A stretch of 64,000 bases of DNA from Psococerastis gibbosa. Taxonomy: Eukaryota > Arthropoda > Insecta > Psocodea > Psocidae. The notes under the pieces were generated by a model that saw nothing but the letters and a program-made list of their open reading frames with translations, was not told where the DNA came from and searched no databases. Of this stretch, positions 1 to 9,599 are shown piece by piece (the stretch's first letter is position 1; each line of letters begins with the position of its first letter). The DNA lies in NCBI GenBank assembly GCA_963971405.1, contig OZ020487.1:12621344-12685343 (forward strand). Direction: 5' to 3'. The position numbers were made by a program, and so were the translations under genes.

Positions 1-114
1 CGATTTTTCTCCCTGTCGTTCCAAATAGTGTCGGATTTTGTCTAATATGCTCATAAGCTGCTACAACTTCATGCATAGCTGTTGGGTGTCGGTGTTCCGG
101 GGAGAGAGAATAAT
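1..114 (-). CDS. Hsl: Hsl exon 7 (partial, cut by window edge)
   Basis: The acceptor TTTCAG precedes position 114. The exon reads (N)YSLSPEHRHPTAMHEVV and on to FGTTGRKI, matching the HSL strand and helix just before the catalytic GDSAG motif, which would come next beyond position 1. Confidence 0.9.
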
Positions 115-3100
115 CTGAAAGCAATATTTTTTAGTTATTATAAAAACTTCAAGACTAAACGAATATGAAGTTCTCTATATTAACTCGAAAAGGTGTATTT
201 AAAATTAAACAGAGCTCTCACATTAAGCTGATCTGTATGTACGTAAGTAATATTACAGGATATAATTAAAACTACCAAAATCCGGACGAATGGGCTTTAA
301 GTGAAAGGTACTAAAAGACCAAGGCGTTTCGGGTACAACTTAAGACATCATCAGTGACGGCACTGAGTGGAGAGTTTGTTTTAACTTGTTTAACCTGGCT
401 TATGTAGGCCTTATTTATTATTATTTATTACGCTGCTTAGTCTTCCTGAGGTATGGTGTAGGTACCTTAGGTATGGTGTAGGTACCTTAGATTCATCACA
501 CCAGGCAAGGGTTTTCAAGAAGGAGTTTTGCTAGAGCTTTATTAATCTCAAGTTGGGAGCCATAAAAAAAATTAAGGGAAAGAATGAAAATCAATCAGCC
601 ATTCAGTGTAGAGAATAGAAACAAGGCACGTCAGAAACAATACATTTTTCAAACAAGAAAAATCTCGGTATCTCATCATCACGTTTACCCTTTCAATAAA
701 TAGTTTCATACTCGAAAACTGTAAAGAAACCAACTACCCCATGGATTTCAGACATTATTTGTATTGTTTCCGTATGAATTTTTGGTCATTGGCAAACTCA
801 TAATATTCGTTCTCGATGTCAACCTACACTGACTACAAGCGATAATGGACAAGCTGAGACAAGCTTAACATTGCCTCAATGAAACAGGCGAAAGCATAAC
901 TTAATTAAGAGTCTACCTGAACTAAGAATGGTGTAACCTAAAAATTATTGATTTCCTGCCCTCTGTTAATCAGATAGATCTTCAAGAATAGATCTAGTAC
1001 TAGATAATAATATAGTAATAATACTCTGTAGGGGGCACACCATCGACAGACATACTTGAGTGCATATGCAAAATGCAAAAATAATAGTAAAAAAGGGACT
1101 TACTGACGCTAAAAACTGGAACTTTGAGATGATTAGCCCAGTCTCTTAGATATATTTCAGCGGCCTTGGCAGTGTTTGATATGAACCCTCCCCCATGCAC
1201 GTGGATTATAATGCCAGGAGCCAAAGGCTCACGTCCACTCTGAAACATATGATAGTACAAAATAATAATAATAATAATAATGCGTGTATTTCTCAAAAAA
1301 ACATAACAAATTTTACTGAACCGGTGCCACACAGCCAAAAAGGCGCGTTGGGATCACCACAAGCTTGTCCATCGCCGAAGGTAAGGCTAGCTCCTCTTAT
1401 TTATTGGCACAAACTAGGTCGCCATGTTCTCACTTCTCCCATTAGAAACATACACTCCAGGCTCAAACTTGGTCATCTTATGGCAAACAAGCCGTCCCCT
1501 AGTTCTGTACTAGTACACCATAACTGTGACGTCCCAATAGGTTTAGCACTTAGTCGTCTGGTCTACATTGGTCCCAGATCCCTTCTGCTGCTTCCGTTAA
1601 CACTGCAACAACTACTCAGCATTGTCATTGTCATTGTGTACCATAAACTAATTCCATTCATCAGAATACTCTGAGGAGAGGCAGGGATTGATAACAGATT
1701 CCATCGACCTCGTTTGCACCGTGAGCGTGACATTGACGTGGTAGCAGACATTTTTAGACAGTCTTTAATGTCTGCTACCACGTCAATGTCACGCTCACGG
1801 TGCAAAACGAGGTCGGTGGAATTGCCGCCTTAACGCCTGTTACTTGTAAAATATATGAATAGGCCCCTATAAACAATATTTATTGCAAAAAAAAAAATTT
1901 GGAATCGTACGGACGGTTTACTTATCTCTACTCAAGGGCAAACTATGTTTCCCGTTGCGTAACGTGGCCGCCATATTGTTCTTCAGTAGACTCTAGAGTT
2001 CTATATAGGAGACATAGGACATTCGCTACCGCCAAGGATATTTTTGGAATTTCTGGTGCCACCTACACGTCATCTACGACCAATCAGAGCACACTTAAAC
2101 GCTTCCAAACGACTAAACAATCCTGTCGCGGTTGTAAGGCTTGGTCAAAATAGACGTGTAGGTAGGCTGAAGTTCTCACTGGTCCAAGAAGACGATGTAC
2201 GGGAAATTCAATAAATATTCTTGGCGGGAGTGAATGCCCCATCGCTCCTGTATAGAACGCTAGTCCCATTTGAAATACAAAAGAGTATCTTAACAAACCT
2301 GGTTATATGGTTTTTTGAATTGACGGCTCTGAAGCCGTTTTTCTGCGATACTCTTTCTTTTGCAAAAGGCACAAGAAGGTACAAACCATTATTCCCCGCC
2401 GTAGCACAGAAGAAATCAGACGTCCATTAATTTTTTTATCCTCATGAGATTCATAGTGAGATGAATATGCCATTGGTCTCATCAGCCTGCACAGCAACCA
2501 TAATATTCCTGAAAAGTAATAGATACCAAATGTGTTACTTATTGATAAAGACATAACACAGCCCATCGACAGTGGCCATCCCAAAATAGGTTGGCTTATA
2601 TTACATTTTTTTATTCTTCAGATATAAAGATTTAGTCTTGTTAATTGATAGAGGACTATTTCATCAAATGTATTAAAAGGGTTTTTCATTTTTGCTTTTA
2701 TAATTTTTCCATAACTTGATAATTCGTCAAATTTCGGTTGCTTATCAATTTCATGGAAAACCCCTTGCACCAAAACTAAAAAAAATCATCGTAGCACTAT
2801 ATTAGAAACCAAATTGATAAGACCAAATCTTTATAACTTAAGTATTAAATTAAATAAAAAATATAAACCAGCTTATTTTGGGGTTATCCAGGGGTAACTA
2901 ACTGCAAAGGCTTTCACGGCCGGAGTCGAATGAAGAACCTGTAGAATCCGGGATGATGGGCCGTGGTCGAAATGAAAGTGAACTTCCAAACGTTTCGTCA
3001 ACATCTGCGGTTGACATCTTTAGTGGCGCTGCGTAGACTTCGAAGGTTGTACCTCGGTGGCTCCGTAGCGCCACTGAAGATGACGACCGCAGATGTTGAC

Positions 3101-5645
3101 GAAACGTTTGGAAGTTCACTTTCATTTCGACCACGGCCCATCAGCCCAGATTCTACTGGTTCTTCATGATCCAGGTGTGGTCAATGTGAACAGCCAGCTT
3201 CCCCTTAAGCGTTACTTGGTTGACACCGAGAACTGAAGTGTTTCTAACTATATATTAAATTTAAGTTTTTATTTCAATTTAAGCTGAATTGAAATTTTCA
3301 TACCACTGTCAGATGAATTCCAAATGCTTCTAATGCTGTAAATATCCGCATGCCAAAACATTTTGACCAATCGCTGAGCCCTTTTCACCTCGTTTATTTC
3401 CCGTGAGAACCAGTTGAATACCCATTTCAGCTGCCACGAAAGCAATTCATCGAACTGTAATCAAATGTAGATCTTTTGTAAAGAAAATTTCGTCTACTTG
3501 TTTGGAGACAGCCAATCCGAAAATTTGACTTTTATGGATAAAATTAAATTACTCGGGACTTCGTTGAATTTCATTTTAATGAAAAAACAATAAATCCGTG
3601 TTTTATCAAAACTTGTCATCAAAACTAATGTTAGTAAAACCCAAGTAAACGTTAAAAATTCACTTTGTCAAAGAAACCAACTAATGCTAGTAAAAACTTT
3701 TTTTTCATTTTTTCTTCGGGTTGAGCAAGTCTCAAATCGTTGATAAAGTGTAATTGACAAGTGGGCAAGTTCACCGGAGAATTGAGAAATCCATAGTAAT
3801 AATTTACAAGCAAATACAAAGACAACCCGATCCCGAATTTCTACTATAGCGGGCGGTTCAAACAAGGTCCCGGGCAAAAGAGGAAATGATCCCTCTCGTA
3901 GAAGTAGTCAATTTAAATTAAGATTTTTTTTTTTTTTTTAAAGGCTAATCGCATACAAACAATTCAATGACTGCATCCGATTGACCTCTTCAGTCGCCTC
4001 ACTAAGTTACATAACAGGTACTTGTGTCGAGTAACGACACGTCTCCGATCGCATGGCGTGTAGAGACTCGCACACGTATAAGCACGCTACCACCTGGCCA
4101 TCGAAGTCGAAGAACCGTGGCACCTCACGAGGAGAAACCTGGGGGTTTCCCCCGGAGGAAAAATTTAAAAATTGAGGTAGGCCTACGTTTCAGGTATTTC
4201 ACATGCATATACACTGGACCTAAAATGAAATATCCGCTGCATCAATTAAAAGCTGCTGAAATTTCAAATTCTTCTCGCACAGAGAATTTTATGAGTGATT
4301 TTTATTTCGTTTTTGCTAACATCAGTTGGACTATGAATATGGTGGCACAGGGACACCAATGAGCAGGACATCGGATGTGGGGGCTGTGGATACTCCCTTA
4401 GGGAAAATTGTTGAAACCTTAGGCGTAAATTAGTCGGAGTTTAGCATTTCTAGGTGTTGTTTTTTTAGAAAACCAAGAATAAATTTTATACATTTGGACA
4501 TTTGCACTGGCGGCCCCCATCGACATGTGTGTTAAATTAATGACAAAATAGGAAGGTCTACAATACTGATTAATTATATAATTTTTGTGCTTGCGGTAAC
4601 CCTTCATCAGATGTTTACCTGCAATCCGAGGAAGTTCCCAAAGAAACACTCGAACCGCATTCCTTTTGTTATGCGTAAAAGTTCTGACACAGAAAAATGT
4701 TCTCTCGTGAGTAGTTCACCATCGGGATTTTGAGACATCATTTGAATAAGGTGGTCAAACAACTGTACTAGAGTAAAGTGAATGTCACTGAGTTGCCGCC
4801 ATCTCCTATAAATCGTAAAATAATAGACAAAAAAAACCAACCAGTAGGCTCATCAAATTTTATTAAGTTATGCTTATATTATGTTACAAAAAACAAAAGG
4901 ATTGCTTATTGCTATTAAGGGCTACAACAAATTCTCACTTACGAGACATTAGTACAGCGATTCTGTAATAACTGGTGAGTGATCCGCGCAACCTTTTCAG
5001 CTATTTTAACAAACGTTCGGTAGCCGTTCACTGGCACGTCCAGATCATAATTTGGAGCTTTTGCTGCGACTATTAAAACCATTGGTCCCAACTTTTCGTT
5101 CTTCCTAATGATACCTGAAAATTCAGTCATAGTCCTAACTATAGCAAATACCTAATGAACAACGAAAAATTATTGCAGAATTAATCTGCAGTACGGTATA
5201 CCTTATGTGCGAAAACCTTACTGTGCACGGCAGTCGGGACAAAGAGGATAATGATCCCATTTAACCTACTTTCTAAGCAAGATGTAATTGATCTTCAATA
5301 TGCCCGCAATCGCTGTCTTTAATTAAACATTTTTATCTCCCGTTCACTGGAAGAAGTCGGAAGTAGAAGATATTATACCAATTTAGGATCAACCTTTTAA
5401 GTTTTAACCTAGCATAAGCTATAAACCTACTTACCGAGTATTAATGATTTCACCTCTGTGAGCCTGCTGGTGGCAGCCAACATCATCTGATCTTGGCCGT
5501 AAGCCAATATTTTTTGAATAACTTCATTGTAGGGCTCAGAATTTCGCCCATTAGAAGATGAAGAAATTAGAGGTTGTAGCTGCCGAATGAAGAGGAAGAC
5601 AATATCTGTGGCTTTCGATACAATCGAATTAACAATTACAGCCAT
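1..5645 (-). CDS. Hsl: Hormone-sensitive lipase homologue, N-terminal part (gene continues past the left edge)
   Basis: A cytosolic/lipid-droplet neutral lipase that hydrolyses diacylglycerol and other acyl esters in fat mobilisation. Seven exons are inferred on the minus strand: 5645-5435, 5114-4943, 4805-4619, 3454-3304, 2508-2387, 1239-1104 and 114-1. All junctions are GT/AG and every phase agrees. The product starts MAVIVNSIVSKATDIVF and carries the HSL N-terminal domain (PVNGYRTFVKIAEKVARI; MRFECFFGNFLGLQ, compare CFYGRCLGFQ in mammals). The alpha/beta-hydrolase fold then begins with the oxyanion motif HVHGGGF and continues as NYSLSPEHRHPTAMHE, where mammals have DYSLAPEAPFPRALEE. The catalytic GDSAG exon lies off the window. 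The start was chosen as the first in-frame ATG. Exons 3454-3304 and 2508-2387 are less conserved and rest mainly on phase and position. Introns contain inverted-repeat elements and a SINE. Family assignment is firm; full exon structure is moderately firm. Confidence 0.86.
1104..1239 (-). CDS. Hsl: Hsl exon 6, oxyanion-hole HGGG motif
   Basis: It lies between acceptor TTTCAG and donor GTAAGT. It encodes SGREPLAPGIIIHVHGGGFI and then the segment ending VPVFSV. HGGG forms the oxyanion hole of HSL-type hydrolases. Confidence 0.93.
1680..1829. mobile_element. Foldback element (family A), left end decayed
   Basis: A near-perfect palindrome: ACGTGGTAGCAGACAT and its complement face each other around a 20-base centre, with arms continuing through CGTGAGCGTGACATTG. 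The right end GGTGGAATTGCCGCC is intact and followed by TTA; the left end is degenerate. It lies between Hsl exons 5 and 6. Confidence 0.8.
2387..2508 (-). CDS. Hsl: Hsl exon 5 (tentative)
   Basis: Acceptor TTTTCAG and donor GTTTGT bound a 122-nt open stretch whose phase joins both neighbours exactly. It begins GILWLLCRLMRPMAYSS, which can be placed after the conserved Trp-Asn of the HSL N-terminal domain, but the similarity is weak. It is the only phase-compatible candidate I found between exons 4 and 6. Confidence 0.5.
2578..3212. mobile_element. Inverted-repeat element (family C) interrupted by a palindrome
   Basis: The left part (CCAAAATAGGTTGGCTTAT, GATAGAGGACTATTTCATC) and the right end (GTGGTCAATGTGAACAGCC, then CTTCCCCTTAA) match the complete family C copy at 13515-14097. 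Between them sits the GACGAAACGTTTGG palindrome. It is in the Hsl intron between exons 4 and 5. Confidence 0.6.
2905..3176. repeat. Palindromic double copy of the GACGAAACGTTTGG repeat
   Basis: Two inverted copies meet near 3045. AACTTCCAAACGTTTCGTCA at 2980 mirrors TGACGAAACGTTTGGAAGTT at 3097, with arms of roughly 110 bp. Both strands give a similar open frame starting MVEMKVNFQTFRQHLR, a by-product of the symmetry. Confidence 0.75.
3304..3454 (-). CDS. Hsl: Hsl exon 4 (probable)
   Basis: Acceptor ATTACAG and donor GTATGA bound this exon. It continues directly from FLGLQ as FDELLSWQLKWVFNWF and includes RAQRLVKMFWHADIYSIRS followed by IWN, which resembles the mammalian segment ending FWKAFWNITE. 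The phase fits exon 3. Confidence 0.65.
3936..4135 (-). repeat. tRNA-related SINE, family 2, copy 1
   Basis: It reads on the minus strand towards a poly(A) tail (poly(T) at 3926-3940). It shares AGAGGCGACTGAAGAGG-type text, GGTAGCGTGC, and the tail TTGTTTGTATGCGATTAGCC with 33760-34320 and 37465-37690. Confidence 0.6.
4619..4805 (-). CDS. Hsl: Hsl exon 3, N-terminal domain
   Basis: Acceptor TTTATAG and donor GTAAAC bound 187 nt. It encodes WRQLSDIHFTLVQLF through FECFFGNFLGLQ, the conserved block equivalent to KGCFYGRCLGFQ of mammalian HSL. Confidence 0.9.
4943..5114 (-). CDS. Hsl: Hsl exon 2, N-terminal domain
   Basis: It lies between acceptor TTTTCAG and donor GTAAGT. It encodes IIRKNEKLGPMVLIVAAKA and DLDVPVNGYRTFVKIAEK, matching the HSL segment FDLDPETPANGYRSLV. 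Confidence 0.92.
5435..5645 (-). CDS. Hsl: Hsl exon 1 with start codon
   Basis: The first in-frame ATG is at 5645, with AACTATGG context. The exon encodes the N-terminal helices and ends LTEVKSLILG at donor GTAAGT. There is no signal peptide, as expected for a cytosolic lipase. An untranslated exon further upstream cannot be excluded. Confidence 0.8.
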
Positions 5646-6325
5646 AGTTAAGTATAGAATTAAAAGAACACGCACACAAAACAGTACTTATCACCTAAGT
5701 TAATACAGCAATACTTAAATGTAGCACCACTTTAGCCCTTAACAAATGCCATATTAGTATGGCTACAATAGCAGCAGTCACGGGGCATCTGTCATAACTG
5801 TAGCTCGAGCTCGAGTAGAGAATAGAGATCAATATTGTGCTCGGTATGCATAGATCACGCTGAGAACAGTTGCCATGGTCAAATTCCAACAAATAAAAAA
5901 TTAGATAACTTTATCACAAGCTTATCTAAACGTCAGTTTAAAAACATTGCATTAATTTGTAGGTCAAACTCTTCAAACACCTTAAATTAGTTAAATTAAA
6001 ACTAAAAAATGTAAACAATTTACTTCAGAATTCAGCGACAAGCGTTGGCATGGAAACGCACAAATGGTGTTGTGTCGCCACGTTTGTCGCCACCTTGCAA
6101 CCAATGTCACGGAGCGTGATGTCACCACATTATCTATAAATAAAAATTAAACTTTCTACTTTATAATGAAATTCCTTGTGAAATTATTTATTCAAATTAA
6201 TTACTTAAATCTTATTTTTGCACCTACATTTTAATTTTTTTCATGCATACTTTGACTTTAGCTTTGTGTTCATGTTCTGTCTGTTCAACTCGTTTGTTCA
6301 ACTATTTTATTAAGTAAACAAAAGA
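5646..6325. promoter_or_regulatory. Divergent intergenic region between Hsl and mRpL41
   Basis: These 680 bp separate the start codons of two divergently transcribed genes, so both promoters must lie here or overlap. I see no convincing TATA box. The region holds a GC-richer patch near 6030-6120 with short repeats of TTGTCGCCAC type and a CTCGAGCTCGAG palindrome near 5806. It looks like a typical bidirectional spacer; assignment is by position only. Confidence 0.5.
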
Positions 6326-6506
6326 ATGGCGGCTCACGTAAAACTTTTACCGAAATTTAATTTTTCATGCCGTTGTATTTCAACGACGCCGGTTGCCTTT
6401 GTTGGCAAAAAGAATGTTAGAAAGTTTCCATTATTTGCGTTTCGTTGGACCAGAGATTTTAAAGAGCGCCAAAAGACTCACCCGGATCCAGAAATACCAG
6501 TTTATA
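6326..6506 (+). CDS. mRpL41: mRpL41 exon 1, targeting peptide
   Basis: It encodes the transit peptide and FPLFAFRWTRDFKERQK, and ends in phase 1 at donor GTAAGT. Confidence 0.93.
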
Positions 6507-7658
6507 GTAAGTGGACATCAACTAAAAAGTTTTTTATTAGGATTTTAAACTATAAAAGATTTCGCACTTATGTATGCTAAAAAATCTTACAAACAAGGCT
6601 GTTAGAGAATCGGAAAATATAAGTAGTTTTCCCATGTTTTTTCTCCAAGAAGCTTAAACTGCACGCATACAGAACGTGTACGGTATGTGTTGGTAACTAA
6701 AACTGACTCCATTTATTATTATTCTCTTTTGTTAATTTATTTCAGAATATGGTGTCAAAGACCCTGGAGTTGTTATTAATGGGAAGTACGAAGAAGTGCC
6801 TGAAATGATTCCCGAAATAATAGTTCCTGATCTCACCGATTTCAAGGTACGGTACACAATCTCTTAATCTCACTTACAAGTTCAACGCTGTTCCAAACTA
6901 TATAGACAGGCTGAAAAGAACGGTGGTTATTTTGTAACGTACTAACTTAGTTTGTAATTAGGCTTGACTCGGTAGACTGGCAAATCCGATCTTTCGAGTT
7001 CGTTCATGTTGGCATGTAAGCAATTGCATGGATTTTTTCACATTGTCATTTACTTACTGAAATTTAAGTAGTACCTTGGTCTACTCACATCCACTACACA
7101 TCCAAGTTCCCTTCCTCGATGGCCACGATCTTTCGTTGACCAACCATCGCCACCTTAGGTTTCTCGTTCTTCACTGCTCAGGGGAGTAGTGTGTAGGGCT
7201 CTCCTCGCCGCTTGGTTTTTAGGCATGGGTTGTTCGTATGTGAACTATTGGACAGCGACTTTCTGTACTCCGACTACATTGGTGGGCTCTTCATATATTT
7301 CTTAATCTACTGGAGCATACAACCCCTGCAAACGTGCCACTCTACAGAGACCCTGAACCCCTTTTCCTCCGGAAATGAGTAACATTAAAATTGTAAGAAC
7401 CATGAGCCGAGAATGTACTGAGTGTTTTTATTTTAGCTTAAGCCATACGTGTCGTACAAAGCACCCGACGTTATTCAAAGTGAGTTCACGGCCCGAGATT
7501 TATTTGACGCTGTCTACAGCCGCAAGATTGAAGATGATTACCGGTTTGGCAAGCTCAATGAGAACGGAGACCCGATAGAATCCAGCGACGCTGAGAAACT
7601 CACAGCCGATGAAGCTAGAAAGTTAGCAAGACAAACGGGTTCTGACATTTTTGGATAA
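6326..7658 (+). CDS. mRpL41: Mitochondrial ribosomal protein L41 (complete, three exons)
   Basis: A structural protein of the large mitoribosomal subunit. Exons 6326-6506, 6746-6846 and 7437-7658 (stop included) join in phase across GTAAGT/TTTCAG and GTACGG/TTTTAG to give 167 residues, close to the fly protein's length. The first 20-25 residues are basic and hydroxylated (MAAHVKLLPKFNFSCRCIST), a likely mitochondrial targeting peptide. The diagnostic family block follows: YGVKDPGVVINGKYEEVPEM, then PEIIVPDLTDFKLKPYVSY. The C-terminus is acidic/basic mixed and ends ARQTGSDIFG. The start ATG follows AAAGA and opens the targeting peptide, so it is well supported. It is divergent from Hsl. An AATAAA at 8142-8147 is a possible, rather distant, polyadenylation signal. 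Confidence 0.95.
6746..6846 (+). CDS. mRpL41: mRpL41 exon 2
   Basis: Acceptor TTTCAG and donor GTACGG. It carries the VPEMIPEIIVPDL block, the most conserved part of L41. Confidence 0.95.
7437..7658 (+). CDS. mRpL41: mRpL41 exon 3 and stop
   Basis: Acceptor TTTTAG. It encodes LKPYVSYKAPDVIQSEF through the C-terminus and a TAA stop. Confidence 0.95.
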   Translation, partial: LKPYVSYKAPDVIQSEFTARDLFDAVYSRKIEDDYRFGKLNENGDPIESSDAEKLTADEARKLARQTGSDIFG

Positions 7659-8390
7659 TTTATACTGTACAGTAGGTTAGTGCTTATTATATTTAAAGAA
7701 TTCATTATCTTTTAACCAGATTTTTTTTTTAATGCATAACGTACGGTAAAGGAAGCAATGCTGGACTCATCAACCAGAAACAACTTTGGCGACGAGCTTG
7801 CTTTGCATCTAAGATGAATTATACAAGCCCATGTCTCTGATAATCATTAAGCAGGGCAGTGACTAGAATTCCCGGCTCTCAGTCCGTAAATTGCATTCAC
7901 AATAGTGTTTAGCTGCCGCTGTCGCCCGTGACTGGGCCTTCTAAAAAACTTACCTTCGGTGCAAAGCAAGCCTGAATCGTAAGTTGGTAATTTTTTTTAT
8001 ACATTTACTTGACATGTTTCACTAGATTTTTATTTTGTATGTTAGCTCTATTTAGAATAATGTAATTTTCTTTCGTGCACACTAACTTACATGTTCAGTC
8101 ATGTCATACTGTTTCATTCCTTGTGGGCGACATCCAAAGATAATAAAATAGAATATATGGCGCCTATACACTGAGTAAGGCCGGTAGCGGTGAAATGTGG
8201 AGTGAGATGGCAAATTTTTGTAGCGTTGCAGGAAAAAAAAATTGTAAATGAAAAGAAGAACAATCTAGCAGGCAGGGCTGATAAGGGAATGCAGGTACAG
8301 ACAGGCCTTGAATGCCTTATCTTGACCGTATTATGCCCGTATGTAGCTTAAATAGCGAGAACCTACAAGCTTGATCTGTCTCAATTTTTT

Positions 8391-8774
8391 TTATGATTCA
8401 TTGAAAGCGATGTTGATGGCCACCGCCTTGAGCTCGGCCATTGTTTTCCTTCTTGCTCCGGCGAGTTGTTCAATACTTTCCTCGAGGGTTGTCCTCGGTC
8501 TGCCGATGGGTCTTCTTCGTTGTGGCCTTGCTTCCGCCAACCTCCGGGCGGTCCTGTTCTCGTCCATCCTTTGAATGTGGCCGAACCATTGCAGCTGTTT
8601 GTTCTCCATTACTTCACTCAACCCAAGCCAGCTGATTTTGTACTTAATCATTTTTTTTTCAATTATATCAACTTCTTTCCCATTCAGTGTTTTTATATTC
8701 CACGTTCCAAATCGTAGTAGTCCATATTTCATGCGTAGTTGTTCTTGTCCCGGTTCTGTTTCCGAGGCTTCCAT
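8391..8774 (-). mobile_element. Internally deleted RTE-type LINE fragment
   Basis: One 127-codon minus-strand frame begins with the first motif of an RTE apurinic endonuclease (LRFGTWNIKTLNGKEVD, then WLGLSEV). It runs without a break into the far C-terminal RTE domain (LQWFGHIQRMDENRTARRL, then GRPRTTLEESIEQLAG). About 800 residues of endonuclease and reverse transcriptase are missing between them. Either the copy lost its middle in frame, or it descends from a short non-autonomous RTE derivative. Confidence 0.75.
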
Positions 8775-8799
8775 TATTGCTCTGAATCACTAATACCAC

Positions 8800-9570
8800 T
8801 GCGCAGGGGATTGACGTAGCGACAGTGGGGAGATTTTTTTCCCTCCCAGCGCTCTGCCTACGCTGGGGTTTTCTGTTAGGGCCCTCCCTTAGCCTTCCCT
8901 CAAGGCAGAGGGGTGGCTGGCCCCTTGCCCATCTGCCTCCTCCGCCGTTGTGGTGTTTCTAGGCACCATCTTCCGCCGTTGGGTTCGGCTTGCACTTATT
9001 TAAAGGCAGTGCTAATCGCCTCGTTCCGGCAGCTTTTTCGGCGCTTGTGGTATTTAATAAGGGACCCCTCCCCACTTAGGTTCCCTGCCACCGCCTCCAC
9101 TACCGCCCCCGCCTTTCTCAAACGGGCTTGGAACCGTCTTCAGCGGAGGTCTGAGTACATATTCATCGCCCATCTTCTTCTTCTTAGTACAGGGCATCCA
9201 GCTCAGGTGATGCCGACTGCCTGATGTCTCCGAAATGCCCTAGATGCTAGTGTCCACATGTTCGGCGTGCACAGGATCTTTTGATGTCCGCCCTCCTTGT
9301 GCCCAACCTGATCGCGTAGTTTGTCCCGTTGTGTGCATGGGGCCAAGCACTGCAGGAGTATGTGCTGCAGTGTTTCATTAGCTAGACCACATGCACGGCA
9401 TACTGGAGATTCGATTATATGGAAACGGTGCAAGTATTCATTGGTAGTAATGTGGCCTGTTCTTGCTCTAGCAGCAAAGGATGCAACGCTTCTGTTTATC
9501 CCGCGATATTGTACTGCTGAAGCCGGCTTAGGTTGTATTGCGTACAGTGGGAGAAACCCTCCATCTCTGT
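8800..9570 (-). mobile_element. 3' end of a non-LTR retrotransposon
   Basis: Read on the minus strand, INRSVASFAARARTGHITTN leads into LHRFHIIESPVCRACGL and the zinc-knuckle-like pattern C-x2-C-x8-H-x4-C (CRACGLANETLQHILLQC). This is typical of the C-terminus of I/Jockey/R1-like LINE reverse transcriptases. It ends with RAFRRHQAVGIT and is followed by a GC-rich 3' untranslated stretch (about 8815-9200). It is a 5'-truncated copy with an open frame over its last ~100 codons. Confidence 0.7.
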
Positions 9571-9599
9571 ATCCATTCTTGAAGTAGGATAGGATAGGG

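Noticed and set aside
2898-3169. Paired peptides MVEMKVNFQTFRQHLR.. on both strands
   Set aside because: Consequence of the palindrome, not two genes.
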